Assembly (NCBI RefSeq): GCF_003696235.1
Contig: NZ_RFFJ01000005.1
Location: 24,169 to 88,168, forward strand
DNA length: 64,000 nucleotides
From: Streptomyces triticirhizae
Lineage (GTDB): Bacteria > Actinomycetota > Actinomycetes > Streptomycetales > Streptomycetaceae
Direction: 5' to 3'
Under the pieces are notes generated by a model. It was not told where the DNA came from, did no database searches, and saw only the letters and a program-made list of their open reading frames with translations. Both the position numbers and the translations under genes were made by a program. This document shows positions 37,450-55,476 of this stretch, one piece after another (within the stretch, counting starts at the first letter, position 1; each line of letters opens with the position of its first letter).

Positions 37450-38643
37450 TCACTTGATGATCTTGGTGACCTGACCGGCGCCGACGGTCCGACCACCCTC
37501 ACGGATGGCGAACTTCAGGCCCTCCTCCATGGCGACGGGCTGGATCAGCTCGACGCGCATGTCGGTGTTGTCGCCCGGCATGACCATCTCGGTGCCCTCG
37601 GGGAGGTTCACCACACCGGTCACGTCGGTGGTGCGGAAGTAGAACTGCGGCCGGTAGTTGTTGAAGAAGGGGGTGTGACGGCCACCCTCGTCCTTCGACA
37701 GGATGTACGCGGTCGCCTCGAACTCGGTGTGCGGCGTGACCGAACCGGGCTTGATGACGACCTGGCCGCGCTCGACGTCCTCGCGCTTGATGCCACGGAG
37801 GAGCAGACCGACGTTCTCACCGGCCCGGCCCTCGTCCAGCAGCTTCCGGAACATCTCGATTCCGGTCACCGTGGTGGTGGCCTTCTCCTCCTTGATGCCG
37901 ATGATGTCGACGGTCTCGTTGACCTTGAGGATGCCGCGCTCGATACGGCCGGTCACCACGGTGCCGCGACCGGTGATGGTGAACACGTCCTCGATCGGCA
38001 TCAGGAACGGCTTGTCGACGTCCCGCTCGGGCTGCGGGATGGCGCTGTCCACGGCCTCCATCAGCTCAAGGACGGTCTTGGCCCACTCCGGGTCGCCCTC
38101 CAGCGCCTTCAGCGCGGAGACCTTGACCACGGGGACGTCGTCGCCCGGGAACTCGTACTCCGTGAGCAGCTCACGGACCTCAAGCTCCACCAGCTCCATG
38201 ATCTCCTCGTCGTCCACCATGTCCGCCTTGTTGAGGGCGACCACGATGTACGGCACACCGACCTGGCGGGCCAGGAGCACGTGCTCCTTGGTCTGCGGCA
38301 TCGGGCCGTCGGTGGCGGCGACCACCAGGATCGCGCCGTCCATCTGGGCGGCACCGGTGATCATGTTCTTGATGTAGTCCGCGTGACCCGGGCAGTCAAC
38401 GTGCGCGTAGTGGCGGTTCTCCGTCTGATACTCGACGTGCGCGATGGAGATGGTGATACCGCGCTGACGCTCCTCGGGCGCCTTGTCGATGTTCTCGAAC
38501 GCGAACGTCTCGTTGAGGTCCGGGTATGCGTCGTGCAGCACCTTGGTGATCGCCGCGGTAAGCGTCGTCTTGCCGTGGTCGATGTGACCGATGGTGCCAA
38601 TGTTGACGTGCGGCTTAGTCCGCTCGAACTTCGCCTTCGCCAC
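37450..38643 (-). CDS. tuf: Elongation factor Tu
   Basis: A 397-residue GTPase that carries aminoacyl-tRNA to the ribosome. The P-loop is GHIDHGKTT, followed by [13 protein letters not shown] (switch I), [20 protein letters not shown] and NKAD. Domains 2 and 3 end with [16 protein letters not shown]. The elfamycin-site regions look ordinary. It lies 168 bases after fusA, a gap with a short hairpin that may hold its own promoter, as tuf has in other streptomycetes. Confidence 0.98.
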   Translation of the reverse strand: MAKAKFERTKPHVNIGTIGHIDHGKTTLTAAITKVLHDAYPDLNETFAFENIDKAPEERQRGITISIAHVEYQTENRHYAHVDCPGHADYIKNMITGAAQMDGAILVVAATDGPMPQTKEHVLLARQVGVPYIVVALNKADMVDDEEIMELVELEVRELLTEYEFPGDDVPVVKVSALKALEGDPEWAKTVLELMEAVDSAIPQPERDVDKPFLMPIEDVFTITGRGTVVTGRIERGILKVNETVDIIGIKEEKATTTVTGIEMFRKLLDEGRAGENVGLLLRGIKREDVERGQVVIKPGSVTPHTEFEATAYILSKDEGGRHTPFFNNYRPQFYFRTTDVTGVVNLPEGTEMVMPGDNTDMRVELIQPVAMEEGLKFAIREGGRTVGAGQVTKIIK

Positions 38644-38766
38644 TGGGGTCCTCCTGTGGACTGGTGCTGTACGCCCCCCGCACCTTGCGGAAGGTTTTCA
38701 GGAATCGACCGAACCGGTCAGGACCCCGAGGGGATGCCCTTGACCGCTTCGCTAAAGGGCCGGGCA

Positions 38767-38787
38767 CCGGGGGCGGAATGCCCCCGA
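38767..38787 (-). terminator. Short hairpin between fusA and tuf
   Basis: GGGGGC / GCCCCC with loop GGAAT, closed by a further C-G pair, 25 bases after the fusA stop. Too short to be a certain terminator; it may attenuate read-through into tuf. Confidence 0.4.
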
Positions 38788-38811
38788 ATGCCCCTTGCTC
38801 CAGCTTAAGGG

Positions 38812-40935
<2,124 letters not shown>

Positions 40936-40974
40936 CTGGCTTCAGTCTTCTCTCGGTCTCGATAGGGGTTGCGA

Positions 40975-41445
40975 CTACCAGCGGTAGTGCGCGAACGCCT
41001 TGTTGGACTCGGCCATCTTGTGCGTGTCCTCGCGCTTCTTCACGGAGGCACCGAGGCCGTTGGAGGCGTCGAGCAGCTCGTTCATCAGGCGCTCGGTCAT
41101 CGTCTTCTCGCGACGGGCGCGGGAGTAGCCGACGAGCCAACGCAGGGCGAGCGTGGAGGAACGCCCGGGGCGCACCTCGACCGGCACCTGGTACGTGGCG
41201 CCACCGACGCGGCGGGACCGCACCTCAAGGGTGGGCTTCACGTTCTCCAGGGCGCGCTTCAGGGTGATGACCGGGTCGTTGCCGGTCTTCTCCCGCAGCC
41301 CCTCCATGGCGCCGTAGACGATGCGCTCGGCGGTGGAGCGCTTGCCGTTCAGCAGCACCTTGTTGATCAGGGAGGTCACCAGAGGAGAACCGTAGACCGG
41401 GTCGATGTGCACCGGTCGCTTCGGGGCGGGGCCCTTACGAGGCAT
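40975..41445 (-). CDS. rpsG: 30S ribosomal protein S7
   Basis: A 156-residue S7, the 16S 3'-domain initiator and, in E. coli, repressor of the str operon. [20 protein letters not shown] and [20 protein letters not shown] are diagnostic. Two bases after rpsL. Confidence 0.98.
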   Translation of the reverse strand: MPRKGPAPKRPVHIDPVYGSPLVTSLINKVLLNGKRSTAERIVYGAMEGLREKTGNDPVITLKRALENVKPTLEVRSRRVGGATYQVPVEVRPGRSSTLALRWLVGYSRARREKTMTERLMNELLDASNGLGASVKKREDTHKMAESNKAFAHYRW

Positions 41446-41447
41446 GG

Positions 41448-41819
41448 TTACTTCTCCTTCTTGGCGCCGTAGCGGCTGCGGGCCTGCTTGCGGTTCTTGA
41501 CGCCCTGGGTGTCCAGGGAACCGCGGATGATCTTGTAGCGAACACCCGGCAGGTCACGCACCCTTCCACCGCGCACCAGCACGATGGAGTGCTCCTGAAG
41601 GTTGTGGTTCTCACCCGGAATGTAGGCGGTGACCTCGATCCCGTTGCTGAGCCGGACACGCGCGACCTTACGCAGCGCCGAGTTCGGCTTCTTGGGCGTG
41701 GTGGTGAACACACGCGTGCAGACGCCACGGCGCTGGGGCGAACCCTCAAGCGCGGGCGTCTTGTTCTTCTCGACCTTGTCCTGCCGGCCCTTGCGGACCA
41801 GCTGCTGGATCGTTGGCAC
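41448..41819 (-). CDS. rpsL: 30S ribosomal protein S12, Arg at position 88
   Basis: A 123-residue S12 of the decoding centre. [20 protein letters not shown] leads; Lys43 lies in the unaltered [11 protein letters not shown]. The second streptomycin loop reads [13 protein letters not shown], so residue 88 is Arg (codon CGT at 41558-41556), whereas nearly all bacterial S12 I know has Lys there. K88R is a classical streptomycin-resistance change in mycobacteria. First gene of the str operon, with a 187-base leader. Confidence 0.97.
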   Translation of the reverse strand: MPTIQQLVRKGRQDKVEKNKTPALEGSPQRRGVCTRVFTTTPKKPNSALRKVARVRLSNGIEVTAYIPGENHNLQEHSIVLVRGGRVRDLPGVRYKIIRGSLDTQGVKNRKQARSRYGAKKEK

Positions 41820-41865
41820 CGTATCTCCGGTTTCTCTGTGCCGGTCTCAATAAAGCTAACCTGGA

Positions 41866-41895
41866 ACACGCCGACCCACGCGGTCGGGCGTGTCG
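41866..41895 (-). promoter_or_regulatory. Leader element shared with the S10 operon (str copy), in a hairpin
   Basis: Bases 41872-41895 match 27346-27369 exactly. Here the flanks extend the pairing: ACACGCCGACC with GGTCGGGCGTGT, an 11-bp stem with one bulged base and loop CACGC. On the transcribed strand the element begins about 110 bases after the predicted promoter and ends about 50 before rpsL. Confidence 0.75.
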
Positions 41896-42006
41896 AAAAC
41901 CGCGAGCTTCCGCGACTCCGCTCGGGAGCGCTGGGAAGAGTGTGCGGACCCCGGAGTTCCGACTGCCGCCGAAAAAGCGCAGGGAACACCCCAGGCACAA
42001 GGTCAG

Positions 42007-42035
42007 AGCGTACCCAGCGCGATGGCCTGGGTCAA
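42007..42035 (-). promoter_or_regulatory. Promoter candidate for the str operon
   Basis: On the minus strand TTGACC (42035-42030), a 17-base spacer, then TACGCT (42012-42007). This is a good vegetative-sigma match about 190 bases before rpsL. Confidence 0.65.
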
Positions 42036-42107
42036 AACGATCGAGGTCCGGCCCCCTTGACGTGGCCGGGCGTTCCACCGGCGGCGACGCGACAGGGCCG
42101 TGACAGG

Positions 42108-42145
42108 CCGGTGGCCGGGGCGGATCGCTCCGCCCCGGCCACCGG
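42108..42145 (-). terminator. Terminator of rpoBC
   Basis: A perfect 17-bp stem CCGGTGGCCGGGGCGGA / TCCGCCCCGGCCACCGG; on the transcribed strand the loop is GCGA, a stable GNRA tetraloop. It starts 15 bases after the rpoC stop. Confidence 0.85.
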
Positions 42146-42159
42146 TCACTCGCGAGGAC

Positions 42160-46059
<3,900 letters not shown>

Positions 46060-46157
46060 TCTCGTCAATCCCTCTCAGGGTCGTGTCAGTCAATGGTCTG
46101 TCGGGGTCCGGGGGGAGCCGGGGGAACGTGGTGGCCACGCTCCCCCGGCCTGGCCCG

Positions 46158-49643
<3,486 letters not shown>

Positions 49644-49918
49644 GAGGGGGTCCTTCCGAGGGCTCGGACTCTCTGCGCGCGTGCCGGCCCCCAAGGTGAC
49701 GGGCAGGAGGCAGCTAGGCAGCGCAAAGGGTCAGTGTAGCCACAAGACCCACTGATGTCCAACGCCCATATTCCATCAATCGAGGAGCCACCCTCGGCCG
49801 TGCTCCGCTCCGTCTCCAGCCGCCTCGAAGGCTGGCAACGGACCCGTCTGCCGCATCACTTCCCACCTCGCCGGGATTCCATGCCTCGGATCATGGATTC
49901 GATCCGGCGTGCGACCAG

Positions 49919-49947
49919 AGAATCGCGCGACCGCTGCGGTTCGTCAA
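49919..49947 (-). promoter_or_regulatory. Promoter candidate for rpoBC
   Basis: On the minus strand TTGACG (49947-49942), a 17-base spacer, GATTCT (49924-49919). The -35 is good, the -10 moderate. It would allow rpoBC to be made apart from rplJL. Confidence 0.45.
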
Positions 49948-50050
49948 GGCCCCTACTACACCGCCACCCGTCCCGGGCATCTCCGAGAAGCGGCCGAAGA
50001 TCACCATACCCGCCGCCGCGCCCCGGGCAAGGAGGCGTTCCGCGAGAACG

Positions 50051-50086
50051 CCAGGGGGCGACCACCCGCTGGGTGATCGCCCCTGG
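50051..50086 (-). terminator. Attenuator hairpin after rplL
   Basis: A 16-bp stem CCAGGGGGCGACCACCC / GGGTGATCGCCCCTGG with one bulged G and one G-U pair, loop GCT. It starts 34 bases after the rplL stop. In other bacteria a partial terminator at this place sets the ratio of L7/L12 to polymerase. Confidence 0.7.
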
Positions 50087-50119
50087 TAGGACCCCGTGTG
50101 GGGAGGAGTGACGCGAAGG

Positions 50120-50506
50120 TCACTTCACCTCGACGGAGGCGCCGGCGCCCTCGAGGGACTCCTTGGCCTTGTCGGCGGCCTCCTTGTTGACCTTCTCCAG
50201 AACCGGCTTCGGGGTGTTGTCCACCAGCTCCTTGGCCTCCTTCAGACCCAGGGAGGTCAGCTCGCGCACGACCTTGATCACCTGGATCTTCTTGTCGCCG
50301 GCACCGGTCAGGACGACGTCGAACTCGTCCTTCTCCGGCTCGGCCTCGGCGGCGGCGCCACCGCCACCCGGGGCGGCGACGACGGCGGCCGGGGCGGCGG
50401 CCTCGACGTCGAACTTCTCCTCGAACTTCTTCACGAAGTCGGAGAGCTCGATCAGGGTCATCTCGGCGAACTGCTCAAGCAGTTCGTCCTGGCTCAGCTT
50501 CGCCAT
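50120..50506 (-). CDS. rplL: 50S ribosomal protein L7/L12
   Basis: A 128-residue stalk protein that recruits translation factors. [20 protein letters not shown] is the dimerising N-domain, then an Ala/Gly/Pro hinge, then the factor-binding C-domain with [20 protein letters not shown] and [19 protein letters not shown]. It follows rplJ after 111 bases. Confidence 0.98.
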   Translation of the reverse strand: MAKLSQDELLEQFAEMTLIELSDFVKKFEEKFDVEAAAPAAVVAAPGGGGAAAEAEPEKDEFDVVLTGAGDKKIQVIKVVRELTSLGLKEAKELVDNTPKPVLEKVNKEAADKAKESLEGAGASVEVK

Positions 50507-50617
50507 GATGGCGGTCCTTCCACTTGAGCCGGCTGGCGCCGGTTGAACGTGTGATGCGGGCCTGGGCGGCCCACTGAGGTCCCCGAGGGAACCGGGGTGA
50601 CGCGCGCGTCCCCGTGG

Positions 50618-51172
50618 TTACTCGGCGGACTCGGCGGCGGCCGGCGCACCGGCACCACCCTGCTCGACCTTGTCCCGCAGCGCGTCCGCGGTGCGGACGA
50701 ACTTCGTGAGCGGGGCCTGGAAGGTCGCGGCGGCCTTGGCCATCGACGCCTTCATGCCACCGGCGAGCTTGGAGAGCAGAACCTCGCGCGACTCCAGGTC
50801 GGCGAGCTTGACGATCTCCTCGGCGTTGAGCGGCTTGCCCTCCAGGACGCCGCCCTTGATGACCAGCGCCGGGTTCTCCTTGGCGAAGTCACGCAGGCCC
50901 TTCGCCACGTTGACCGGGTCCCCAGTCACGAAGGCGACGGCGGTGGAGCCCTTGAAGAACTCGTCCAGCCCGCTGACCCCGGCCTCGTTGGCCGCGATCT
51001 TGGTCAGCGTGTTCTTCGTCACGCGGTACTGGGCGTTCTCGCCGAGCGCGCGGCGCAGCTCCTTGAGCTGAGCCACGGTGAGCCCGGTGTAGGCGGTGAC
51101 CACGGCGGCGTTCGACGCCTCGAAGCGCTGCCTGATCTCCGCGACGACCGCGCCCTTGTCGGAACCAGCCAT
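50618..51172 (-). CDS. rplJ: 50S ribosomal protein L10
   Basis: A 184-residue stalk base protein that binds 23S rRNA and L12 dimers. It starts [40 protein letters not shown] and [20 protein letters not shown] identify it, and the C-terminal helix binds L12. The ATG at 51170-51172 has AAGGAGGG upstream; an open extension to 51295 is the L10 leader. L10 probably represses translation by binding that leader. Confidence 0.97.
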   Translation of the reverse strand: MAGSDKGAVVAEIRQRFEASNAAVVTAYTGLTVAQLKELRRALGENAQYRVTKNTLTKIAANEAGVSGLDEFFKGSTAVAFVTGDPVNVAKGLRDFAKENPALVIKGGVLEGKPLNAEEIVKLADLESREVLLSKLAGGMKASMAKAAATFQAPLTKFVRTADALRDKVEQGGAGAPAAAESAE

Positions 51173-51229
51173 AACCTCGGCCCTCCTTCCGGTTTTTCCG
51201 CAGGTGTTCAGCAACCGCGGCAGAAGGGT

Positions 51230-51292
51230 CCGGCAAACGAAAACGCCCCGGGCGCAGGCGCTCAGGGCGTAACGTGTGGAGAACTCCACACG
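51230..51292 (-). promoter_or_regulatory. L10 leader structure
   Basis: The rplJ leader holds a strong hairpin CGTGTGGAG / CTCCACACG with a two-base AA loop region (51273-51292) and ACGCCC / GGGCGT (51243-51270). Such structured leaders bind L10-L12 complexes in many bacteria to repress rplJL translation. Confidence 0.6.
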
Positions 51293-51398
51293 CACACATC
51301 CACGATCACCTGCGCGGGTCGCCGCGTGAGCGGTCCTTCGGCCGCCCCGAACCCCGAGGGGTCAAGGCGACAACCAGCGGTCTCTGGCTTTACGTGGC

Positions 51399-51428
51399 AG
51401 CGTACGTGAGGGGATTTCGTTCAGGCAA
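51399..51428 (-). promoter_or_regulatory. Promoter candidate for rplJL
   Basis: On the minus strand TTGCCT (51428-51423), an 18-base spacer and TACGCT (51404-51399), the same -10 hexamer as the str promoter. It would start the transcript about 220 bases before rplJ. Confidence 0.45.
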
Positions 51429-51437
51429 ATCGGGGTA

Positions 51438-51454
51438 GGGACAGAGGCTGTCCC
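51438..51454 (-). terminator. Small hairpin after the lipoprotein gene
   Basis: GGGACAG / CTGTCCC with loop AGG, eleven bases after the lipoprotein stop codon. Seven base pairs; a weak terminator. Confidence 0.4.
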
Positions 51455-51464
51455 GACAGCGGCC

Positions 51465-52373
51465 TCAGGAGAGCGAGGCGTTCAGCTCCTCCATCAGCTC
51501 CACGAAGTCGATCACCAGCTCGGCGGCGGGCTGCTCCACGGAGACCTCGGTGTTGAAGTCCGAGTAGCGGACCTCGTACTCCACCGGGCCCTCGGGGGTC
51601 TCGTAGGACTGCCGCACCTGCACCGGGAGGTCGTTCTCGTCGATCCAGACGTCGATGTCGTAGCCGTCGATGCCCTGCTGCTCCATGGTCGCGACCAGCT
51701 GCTCGACCTCCTCCTCGGTGAGCACCTCGGTGAGGCCGCTCTGGTCGCCGGCGACGGCGTCCTCGACGCTCATGGTGCCGGCGTAGTGGCGGGTCTCGAC
51801 GCCGTTCACCGTCTCCTCGCCGACCTCCTCGATGCCGGGCGCGCTGAGCAGCATGGCGACCTGCTGGGCCGGGTCCTGGCCGGCGGACTCCAGGCCCATG
51901 GTCATGGCGTCGGCCATGGCCGCGTCGCCGCTCTCCTCGGCGATCGCCGCCAGGTCCATGGAGAGCCACTCGGGGCCCCCCATCTCGGCGCCGAACTCCG
52001 TCCCCATGTGCATGTACATCACGTTGTCCAGCCAGCGCACCTCGATCTCGTCGGGTGCGCCGGGGGTGGCGGCCAGCTCCTCGCCGGAGACGAACATCCG
52101 CATCGTGAGCGAGGAATCCCAGCTCATGACGCCCTCCATGGTGGTCTGCCCACCGGCGGAGGCCGGGGCGGTCATCTCGCCCTCGAACCGGGCCGAGCGC
52201 ATCTCGGATGTGGTCTCGGCGGCGGCCTGGAGCGCGGCGCTGGCGTCCTGGCCGCTCCGCTCCTCGGCGGTGGCGCGGCTCTCGGGCGAGCCGTCCTCGC
52301 TGCCACAGGCGGCGGTGCCGGCCAGCAGGGCGACTCCGGCAACTCCGGTCAGCATCCGGAAAGCGAAACGCAT
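51465..52373 (-). CDS. LppX/LprG-like lipoprotein
   Basis: A 302-residue exported lipoprotein. MRFAFRMLTGVAGVALLAG is the signal and TAAC the likely lipobox, followed by SEDGSPESRA. The mature part is predicted to form a curved beta sheet of the LolA/LppX kind (TMEGVMSWDSSLTMRMFVSG, then IDVWIDENDLPVQVRQSYET), which in mycobacteria binds lipids. Streptomycetes usually carry a lipoprotein between rplA and rplJ. The ATG at 52371-52373 is chosen for the signal peptide. Confidence 0.8.
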   Translation of the reverse strand: MRFAFRMLTGVAGVALLAGTAACGSEDGSPESRATAEERSGQDASAALQAAAETTSEMRSARFEGEMTAPASAGGQTTMEGVMSWDSSLTMRMFVSGEELAATPGAPDEIEVRWLDNVMYMHMGTEFGAEMGGPEWLSMDLAAIAEESGDAAMADAMTMGLESAGQDPAQQVAMLLSAPGIEEVGEETVNGVETRHYAGTMSVEDAVAGDQSGLTEVLTEEEVEQLVATMEQQGIDGYDIDVWIDENDLPVQVRQSYETPEGPVEYEVRYSDFNTEVSVEQPAAELVIDFVELMEELNASLS

Positions 52374-52451
52374 GATCCCCCCAAGTGTGCGACAGGGTCG
52401 GTCAGTTGCTCCCCCTCCGCTCACCCTAAAGGGGTGGTCGCACACATGAGA

Positions 52452-52488
52452 CGTCCGTCCCGGTTCTGTGACAGAACCGGGACGGACG
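52452..52488 (-). terminator. Terminator of rplK-rplA
   Basis: A perfect 16-bp stem CGTCCGTCCCGGTTCT / AGAACCGGGACGGACG with loop GTGAC, 39 bases after the rplA stop. One of the strongest hairpins in the window. Confidence 0.85.
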
Positions 52489-52527
52489 CATGGATTTCGC
52501 CCGGATCCCGAACCAGGCGCGACCGGA

Positions 52528-53244
52528 TCAGACGAGGGCGTCCTCGGTCAGCAGGTTCCTGGTGCGGTTGGGGTCGATCGGCACGCCGGGCCCCATGGTG
52601 GTGGAGACGACGGCCTTCTTCAGGTAACGCCCCTTCGCCGCCGAGGGCTTGAGCCGCAGGATCTCCTCCAGCGCGGCGGCGTAGTTCTCCACCAGCTGCG
52701 TCTCGTCGAACGACACCTTGCCGATCACGAAGTGCAGGTTGGCGTGCTTGTCGACGCGGAACTCGATCTTGCCGCCCTTGATCTCGGTGACGGCCTTGGC
52801 GACGTCGGGGGTGACGGTGCCGGTCTTCGGGTTCGGCATCAGGCCACGCGGGCCGAGGACCCGGCCGAGGCGGCCGACCTTGCCCATGAGGTCGGGGGTG
52901 GCCACGACGGCGTCGAAGTCGAGCCGCCCGCCGGCGACCTCGTCGATCAGCTCGTCGGAGCCGACGATGTCGGCCCCGGCGGCCTCCGCCGCCGCCGCAC
53001 GGTCGCCGGTGGCGAAGACCAGGACCCGGGCGGTCTTGCCGGTGCCGTGCGGGAGGTTGACGGTGCCGCGAACCATCTGGTCGGCCTTGCGGGGGTCGAC
53101 GCCCAGCCGCATGGCGATCTCGACGGTCGAGTCGAACTTGGTGGTCGCCGTGTCCTTGGCGAGCCGAACGGCCTCAAGCGGGCTGTAGACGCGGGTCCTG
53201 TCGACCTTGGCGTCCGCGCCGCGAAGGCTCTTGCTGCGCTTCAC
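52528..53244 (-). CDS. rplA: 50S ribosomal protein L1
   Basis: A 238-residue L1 of the mobile stalk that moves E-site t[23 protein letters not shown] and [19 protein letters not shown] are diagnostic. The GTG at 53242-53244 has AGGAG five bases upstream ([20 protein letters not shown]). In E. coli L1 represses rplKA translation. It is 85 bases after rplK. Confidence 0.97.
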   Translation of the reverse strand: MKRSKSLRGADAKVDRTRVYSPLEAVRLAKDTATTKFDSTVEIAMRLGVDPRKADQMVRGTVNLPHGTGKTARVLVFATGDRAAAAEAAGADIVGSDELIDEVAGGRLDFDAVVATPDLMGKVGRLGRVLGPRGLMPNPKTGTVTPDVAKAVTEIKGGKIEFRVDKHANLHFVIGKVSFDETQLVENYAAALEEILRLKPSAAKGRYLKKAVVSTTMGPGVPIDPNRTRNLLTEDALV

Positions 53245-53318
53245 TGCTGCTCCTGAGCTGTTGCGTGAGATGGTCTCGGAGTGGTGGTCCGGGCCAGCGC
53301 CTGGCCCTGCCACGAGGG

Positions 53319-53331
53319 GGTCGGGCGTGTC
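53319..53331 (-). promoter_or_regulatory. Partial copy of the shared ribosomal leader element
   Basis: GACACGCCCGACC on the transcribed strand, straddling the rplK stop codon, equals 13 bases of the element at 27346-27369 and 41872-41895. The second half is not conserved here. Confidence 0.4.
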
Positions 53332-53761
53332 AGCCCTCGACGGTGACGCCCATGGAACGGGCGGTGCCGGCGATGATCTTCTCGGCGGCGTCCAGGTCGT
53401 TGGCGTTGAGGTCGGGCATCTTGGTGGTGGCGATCTCACGGACCTGGTCGCGGGTGATCTTGGCGACCTTGGTCTTGTGCGGCTCGCCCGAGCCCTTCTC
53501 CACGCCGGCGGCCTTGAGGATCATCTTGGCGGCGGGCGGAGTCTTGGTGATGAAGGTGAAGGAACGGTCCTCGTAGACCGTGATCTCCACCGGGATCACC
53601 CAGCCACGCTGCGACTCGGTGGCCGCGTTGTAGGCCTTGCAGAACTCCATGATGTTCACGCCGTGCTGGCCGAGCGCCGGACCGACCGGCGGGGCCGGGT
53701 TGGCCGCGCCCGCCTGGATCTGGAGCTTGATCAGCCCGGCGACCTTCTTCTTGGGAGGCAT
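53330..53761 (-). CDS. rplK: 50S ribosomal protein L11
   Basis: A 143-residue L11 of the GTPase centre. The Pro-rich N-domain [20 protein letters not shown], site of thiopeptide resistance changes, looks normal. The C-domain ends [13 protein letters not shown]. It follows nusG after 252 bases with a terminator and a promoter candidate. Confidence 0.98.
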   Translation of the reverse strand: MPPKKKVAGLIKLQIQAGAANPAPPVGPALGQHGVNIMEFCKAYNAATESQRGWVIPVEITVYEDRSFTFITKTPPAAKMILKAAGVEKGSGEPHKTKVAKITRDQVREIATTKMPDLNANDLDAAEKIIAGTARSMGVTVEG

Positions 53762-53855
53762 GTGCTCTCTCCGGGTCCTTGACGAGAGGTGATCGGCCCG
53801 CCGCCGTCGTCAGTCGCGACCGTTCGCGCCGATCCGGCGGCAGGCATACCGCACC

Positions 53856-53883
53856 ACGGTAGCGGGTAAGCTCCCCGGCCCAA
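53856..53883 (-). promoter_or_regulatory. Promoter candidate for rplK-rplA
   Basis: On the minus strand TTGGGC (53883-53878), a 16-base spacer and TACCGT (53861-53856), about 95 bases before rplK. Moderate match. Confidence 0.35.
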
Positions 53884-53940
53884 AATTCGGGCCCACGATC
53901 GTGACCTGGCCCGGGGTCCTTCCGGGGGCCGGGTGGGGAA

Positions 53941-53993
53941 CGCCGCGAGGGCCCGGGAGACGGATCGGCGTCCGTTCCCTGGCCCTCGCGGCG
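53941..53993 (-). terminator. Terminator of secE-nusG
   Basis: A long hairpin: 13-bp outer stem CGCCGCGAGGGCC / GGCCCTCGCGGCG, continued by GGGA...ACGGA with TCCGT...TCCC and loop TCGGCG. It starts 20 bases after the nusG stop. Confidence 0.8.
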
Positions 53994-54013
53994 GCCGGCT
54001 CGAAGGGCCGGTG

Positions 54014-54820
54014 TCAGTTCTTCTGGATCTGGTCGAAGCTCAGCTCGACCGGGGTCTCGCGGCCGAAGATCTCGACCAGGCCCTTGACCTTCTTGGAGTC
54101 GGCGTTGATCTCGTTGATCGTCGCCTGGAGGGTGGCGAACGGGCCGTCGGTGACGGTGACCGAGTCGCCGACCTCGAAGTCGAGGACCTGGACCTCGACC
54201 CGGCGGCCGCCGCTGGGGGCGCCGCCCTCGGCCGCCGCCTCGGCGGCGGCCTGCTGCTCGACCTCGGGGGCGAGCATCTTGACGATCTCGTCCAGGGTCA
54301 GCGGGTACGGGTCGTAGGCGTTGCCGACGAAGCCGGTGACGCCCGGGGTGTTGCGGACCACGCCCCAGGACTCGTTGGTGAGGTCCATCCGCACCAGGAC
54401 ATAGCTGGGCAGCTTGTTCTGCTTGATGGTGCGGCGGTCGCCGTTCTTGATCTGGACGACCTCCTCCTGCGGCACCTCGACCTGGAAGATGTAGTCCTCG
54501 ACGTTGAGCGAGACCGCGCGCTGTTCGAGGTTGGTCTTCACGCGGTTCTCGTAGCCCGCGTAGGTGTGCACCACGTACCACTCGCCGGGCAGCGTCCGCA
54601 GCTCCTCGCGGAGCGCCGCGACCGGGTCGACCGGCGGCTCGACGGCCTCGGCCGGCTGCTCGTCGGCCACCTCGGCGGACTCGTCCGCCCGGGCATCGGC
54701 AGCTTCGGCCTGCTCGACATCGCTCGACACGGCGTCCACCTGGTCCACCTGGACCTCGTCGCGCTCGGTGTCCTCGCCCTCGGTTTCGGGGGAGGCGTCG
54801 TTCAGGTTCGGGTCAGACAC
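54014..54820 (-). CDS. nusG: Transcription antitermination/termination factor NusG
   Basis: A 268-residue NusG. Residues 1-75 are an acidic, disordered extension usual in streptomycetes; the NGN domain begins at [19 protein letters not shown] and binds the polymerase clamp; an Ala/Glu insert follows MLAPEVEQQ; the KOW domain [20 protein letters not shown] binds S10 or Rho. Start GTG at 54818-54820. It follows secE after 51 bases. Confidence 0.96.
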   Translation of the reverse strand: MSDPNLNDASPETEGEDTERDEVQVDQVDAVSSDVEQAEAADARADESAEVADEQPAEAVEPPVDPVAALREELRTLPGEWYVVHTYAGYENRVKTNLEQRAVSLNVEDYIFQVEVPQEEVVQIKNGDRRTIKQNKLPSYVLVRMDLTNESWGVVRNTPGVTGFVGNAYDPYPLTLDEIVKMLAPEVEQQAAAEAAAEGGAPSGGRRVEVQVLDFEVGDSVTVTDGPFATLQATINEINADSKKVKGLVEIFGRETPVELSFDQIQKN

Positions 54821-54871
54821 GGTAGCCGCTTCTTCCTGACTTTCGTTACGAGGGATGGCACATCAGCCGAA

Positions 54872-55144
54872 TCAGCCGAAGACGTACTCGATGGCCCGGC
54901 TGAATCCCCAGTCAAGCACGGTCAGGATGCAGATGACGACGACTACGAAGACGATCACCGCGGTCGCGTACGTCGTCAGCTGCCTGCGCGAGGGCCAGAC
55001 GACCTTCCGCAGCTCCGCGACGACCTGCCGGTAGAAGAGCGCGAGCTTGCCCAGCGGGCCCCTCTTGGCTCGACGGCCGCGACGGCCGGTGCCACCCTCG
55101 CCCCGGGGTTCCGGCGCCTCAACGGAGTCCGTGATCCCAGCCAC
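54872..55144 (-). CDS. secE: Protein translocase subunit SecE
   Basis: A 90-residue single-pass SecE clamp of the SecYEG channel. A basic cytoplasmic part ends in YRQVVAELRKVVWPSRRQL, the amphipathic helix and hinge signature, and the membrane helix is YATAVIVFVVVVICILTVLD. Start GTG at 55142-55144. It lies between tRNA-Trp and nusG. Confidence 0.95.
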   Translation of the reverse strand: MAGITDSVEAPEPRGEGGTGRRGRRAKRGPLGKLALFYRQVVAELRKVVWPSRRQLTTYATAVIVFVVVVICILTVLDWGFSRAIEYVFG

Positions 55145-55175
55145 TCGTCCTCACCCGATCCCGGTCATGGTCATA

Positions 55176-55199
55176 AGCCGCCCGGCCACCCGGACGGCT
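55176..55199 (-). terminator. Hairpin between tRNA-Trp and secE
   Basis: AGCCG-C-CCGG / CCGG-A-CGGCT with loop CCAC: nine pairs with one unpaired base on each side. It may end or help trim the tRNA transcript. Confidence 0.4.
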
Positions 55200-55214
55200 C
55201 TTCACTTCGTGCAG

Positions 55215-55287
55215 CAGGGCCGGAGGGACTTGAACCCCCAACCGCTGGTTTTGGAGACCAGTGCTCTACCAATTGAGCTACGACCCT
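55215..55287 (-). tRNA. tRNA-Trp (anticodon CCA)
   Basis: A 73-base cloverleaf. Acceptor AGGGTCG pairs with CGGCCCT, discriminator G. The D arm is GCTCAATTGGTAGAGC, the anticodon stem-loop CTGGTCTCCAAAACCAG gives CCA, and the T arm is GGGGGTTCAAGTCCCTC. The 3' CCA is not encoded. It lies just upstream of secE, as is usual in streptomycetes. Confidence 0.95.
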
Positions 55288-55336
55288 TTACCGTGTGGCC
55301 CCGACAACGTACCGCATCGGGCGCCCACCGGTGAGG

Positions 55337-55365
55337 AGTGTACGTGTTCAAAGCCCGGGCGTCGA
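55337..55365 (-). promoter_or_regulatory. Promoter candidate for tRNA-Trp-secE-nusG
   Basis: On the minus strand TCGACG (55365-55360), a 17-base spacer and TACACT (55342-55337), about 50 bases before the tRNA. Confidence 0.4.
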
Positions 55366-55476
55366 ACGGTTGGTGTGTGGAGCTACCCCGGGCGCCCGGT
55401 GTGACGGATGTGGCGGGTGTGATGATCGCGCACAACCCGCGTGCCACCGCGCGCGCCGGTCTGGGACGATGCCCCC

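Larger units (their letters stand above)
41820..42159. other. str operon promoter and leader region plus rpoC terminator, no gene
   Basis: This 340-base gap holds, from right to left, the rpoC terminator (42108-42145), a strong promoter match (42007-42035) and the structured leader with the shared element (41872-41895). No coding frame is convincing. Confidence 0.7.
49644..50119. other. rplL-rpoB gap: attenuator, promoter and long rpoB leader
   Basis: A 476-base non-coding stretch. From right to left: the attenuator hairpin (50051-50086), a promoter match (49919-49947) and about 270 bases of leader before rpoB. The leader has CGAATCC / GGATTCG-type inverted pieces near 49875-49905. No gene is seen. 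Confidence 0.65.

Noticed and set aside
37450..38643. Possible elfamycin-resistance changes in EF-Tu
   Set aside because: The usual kirromycin-site regions look ordinary, so no claim is made.
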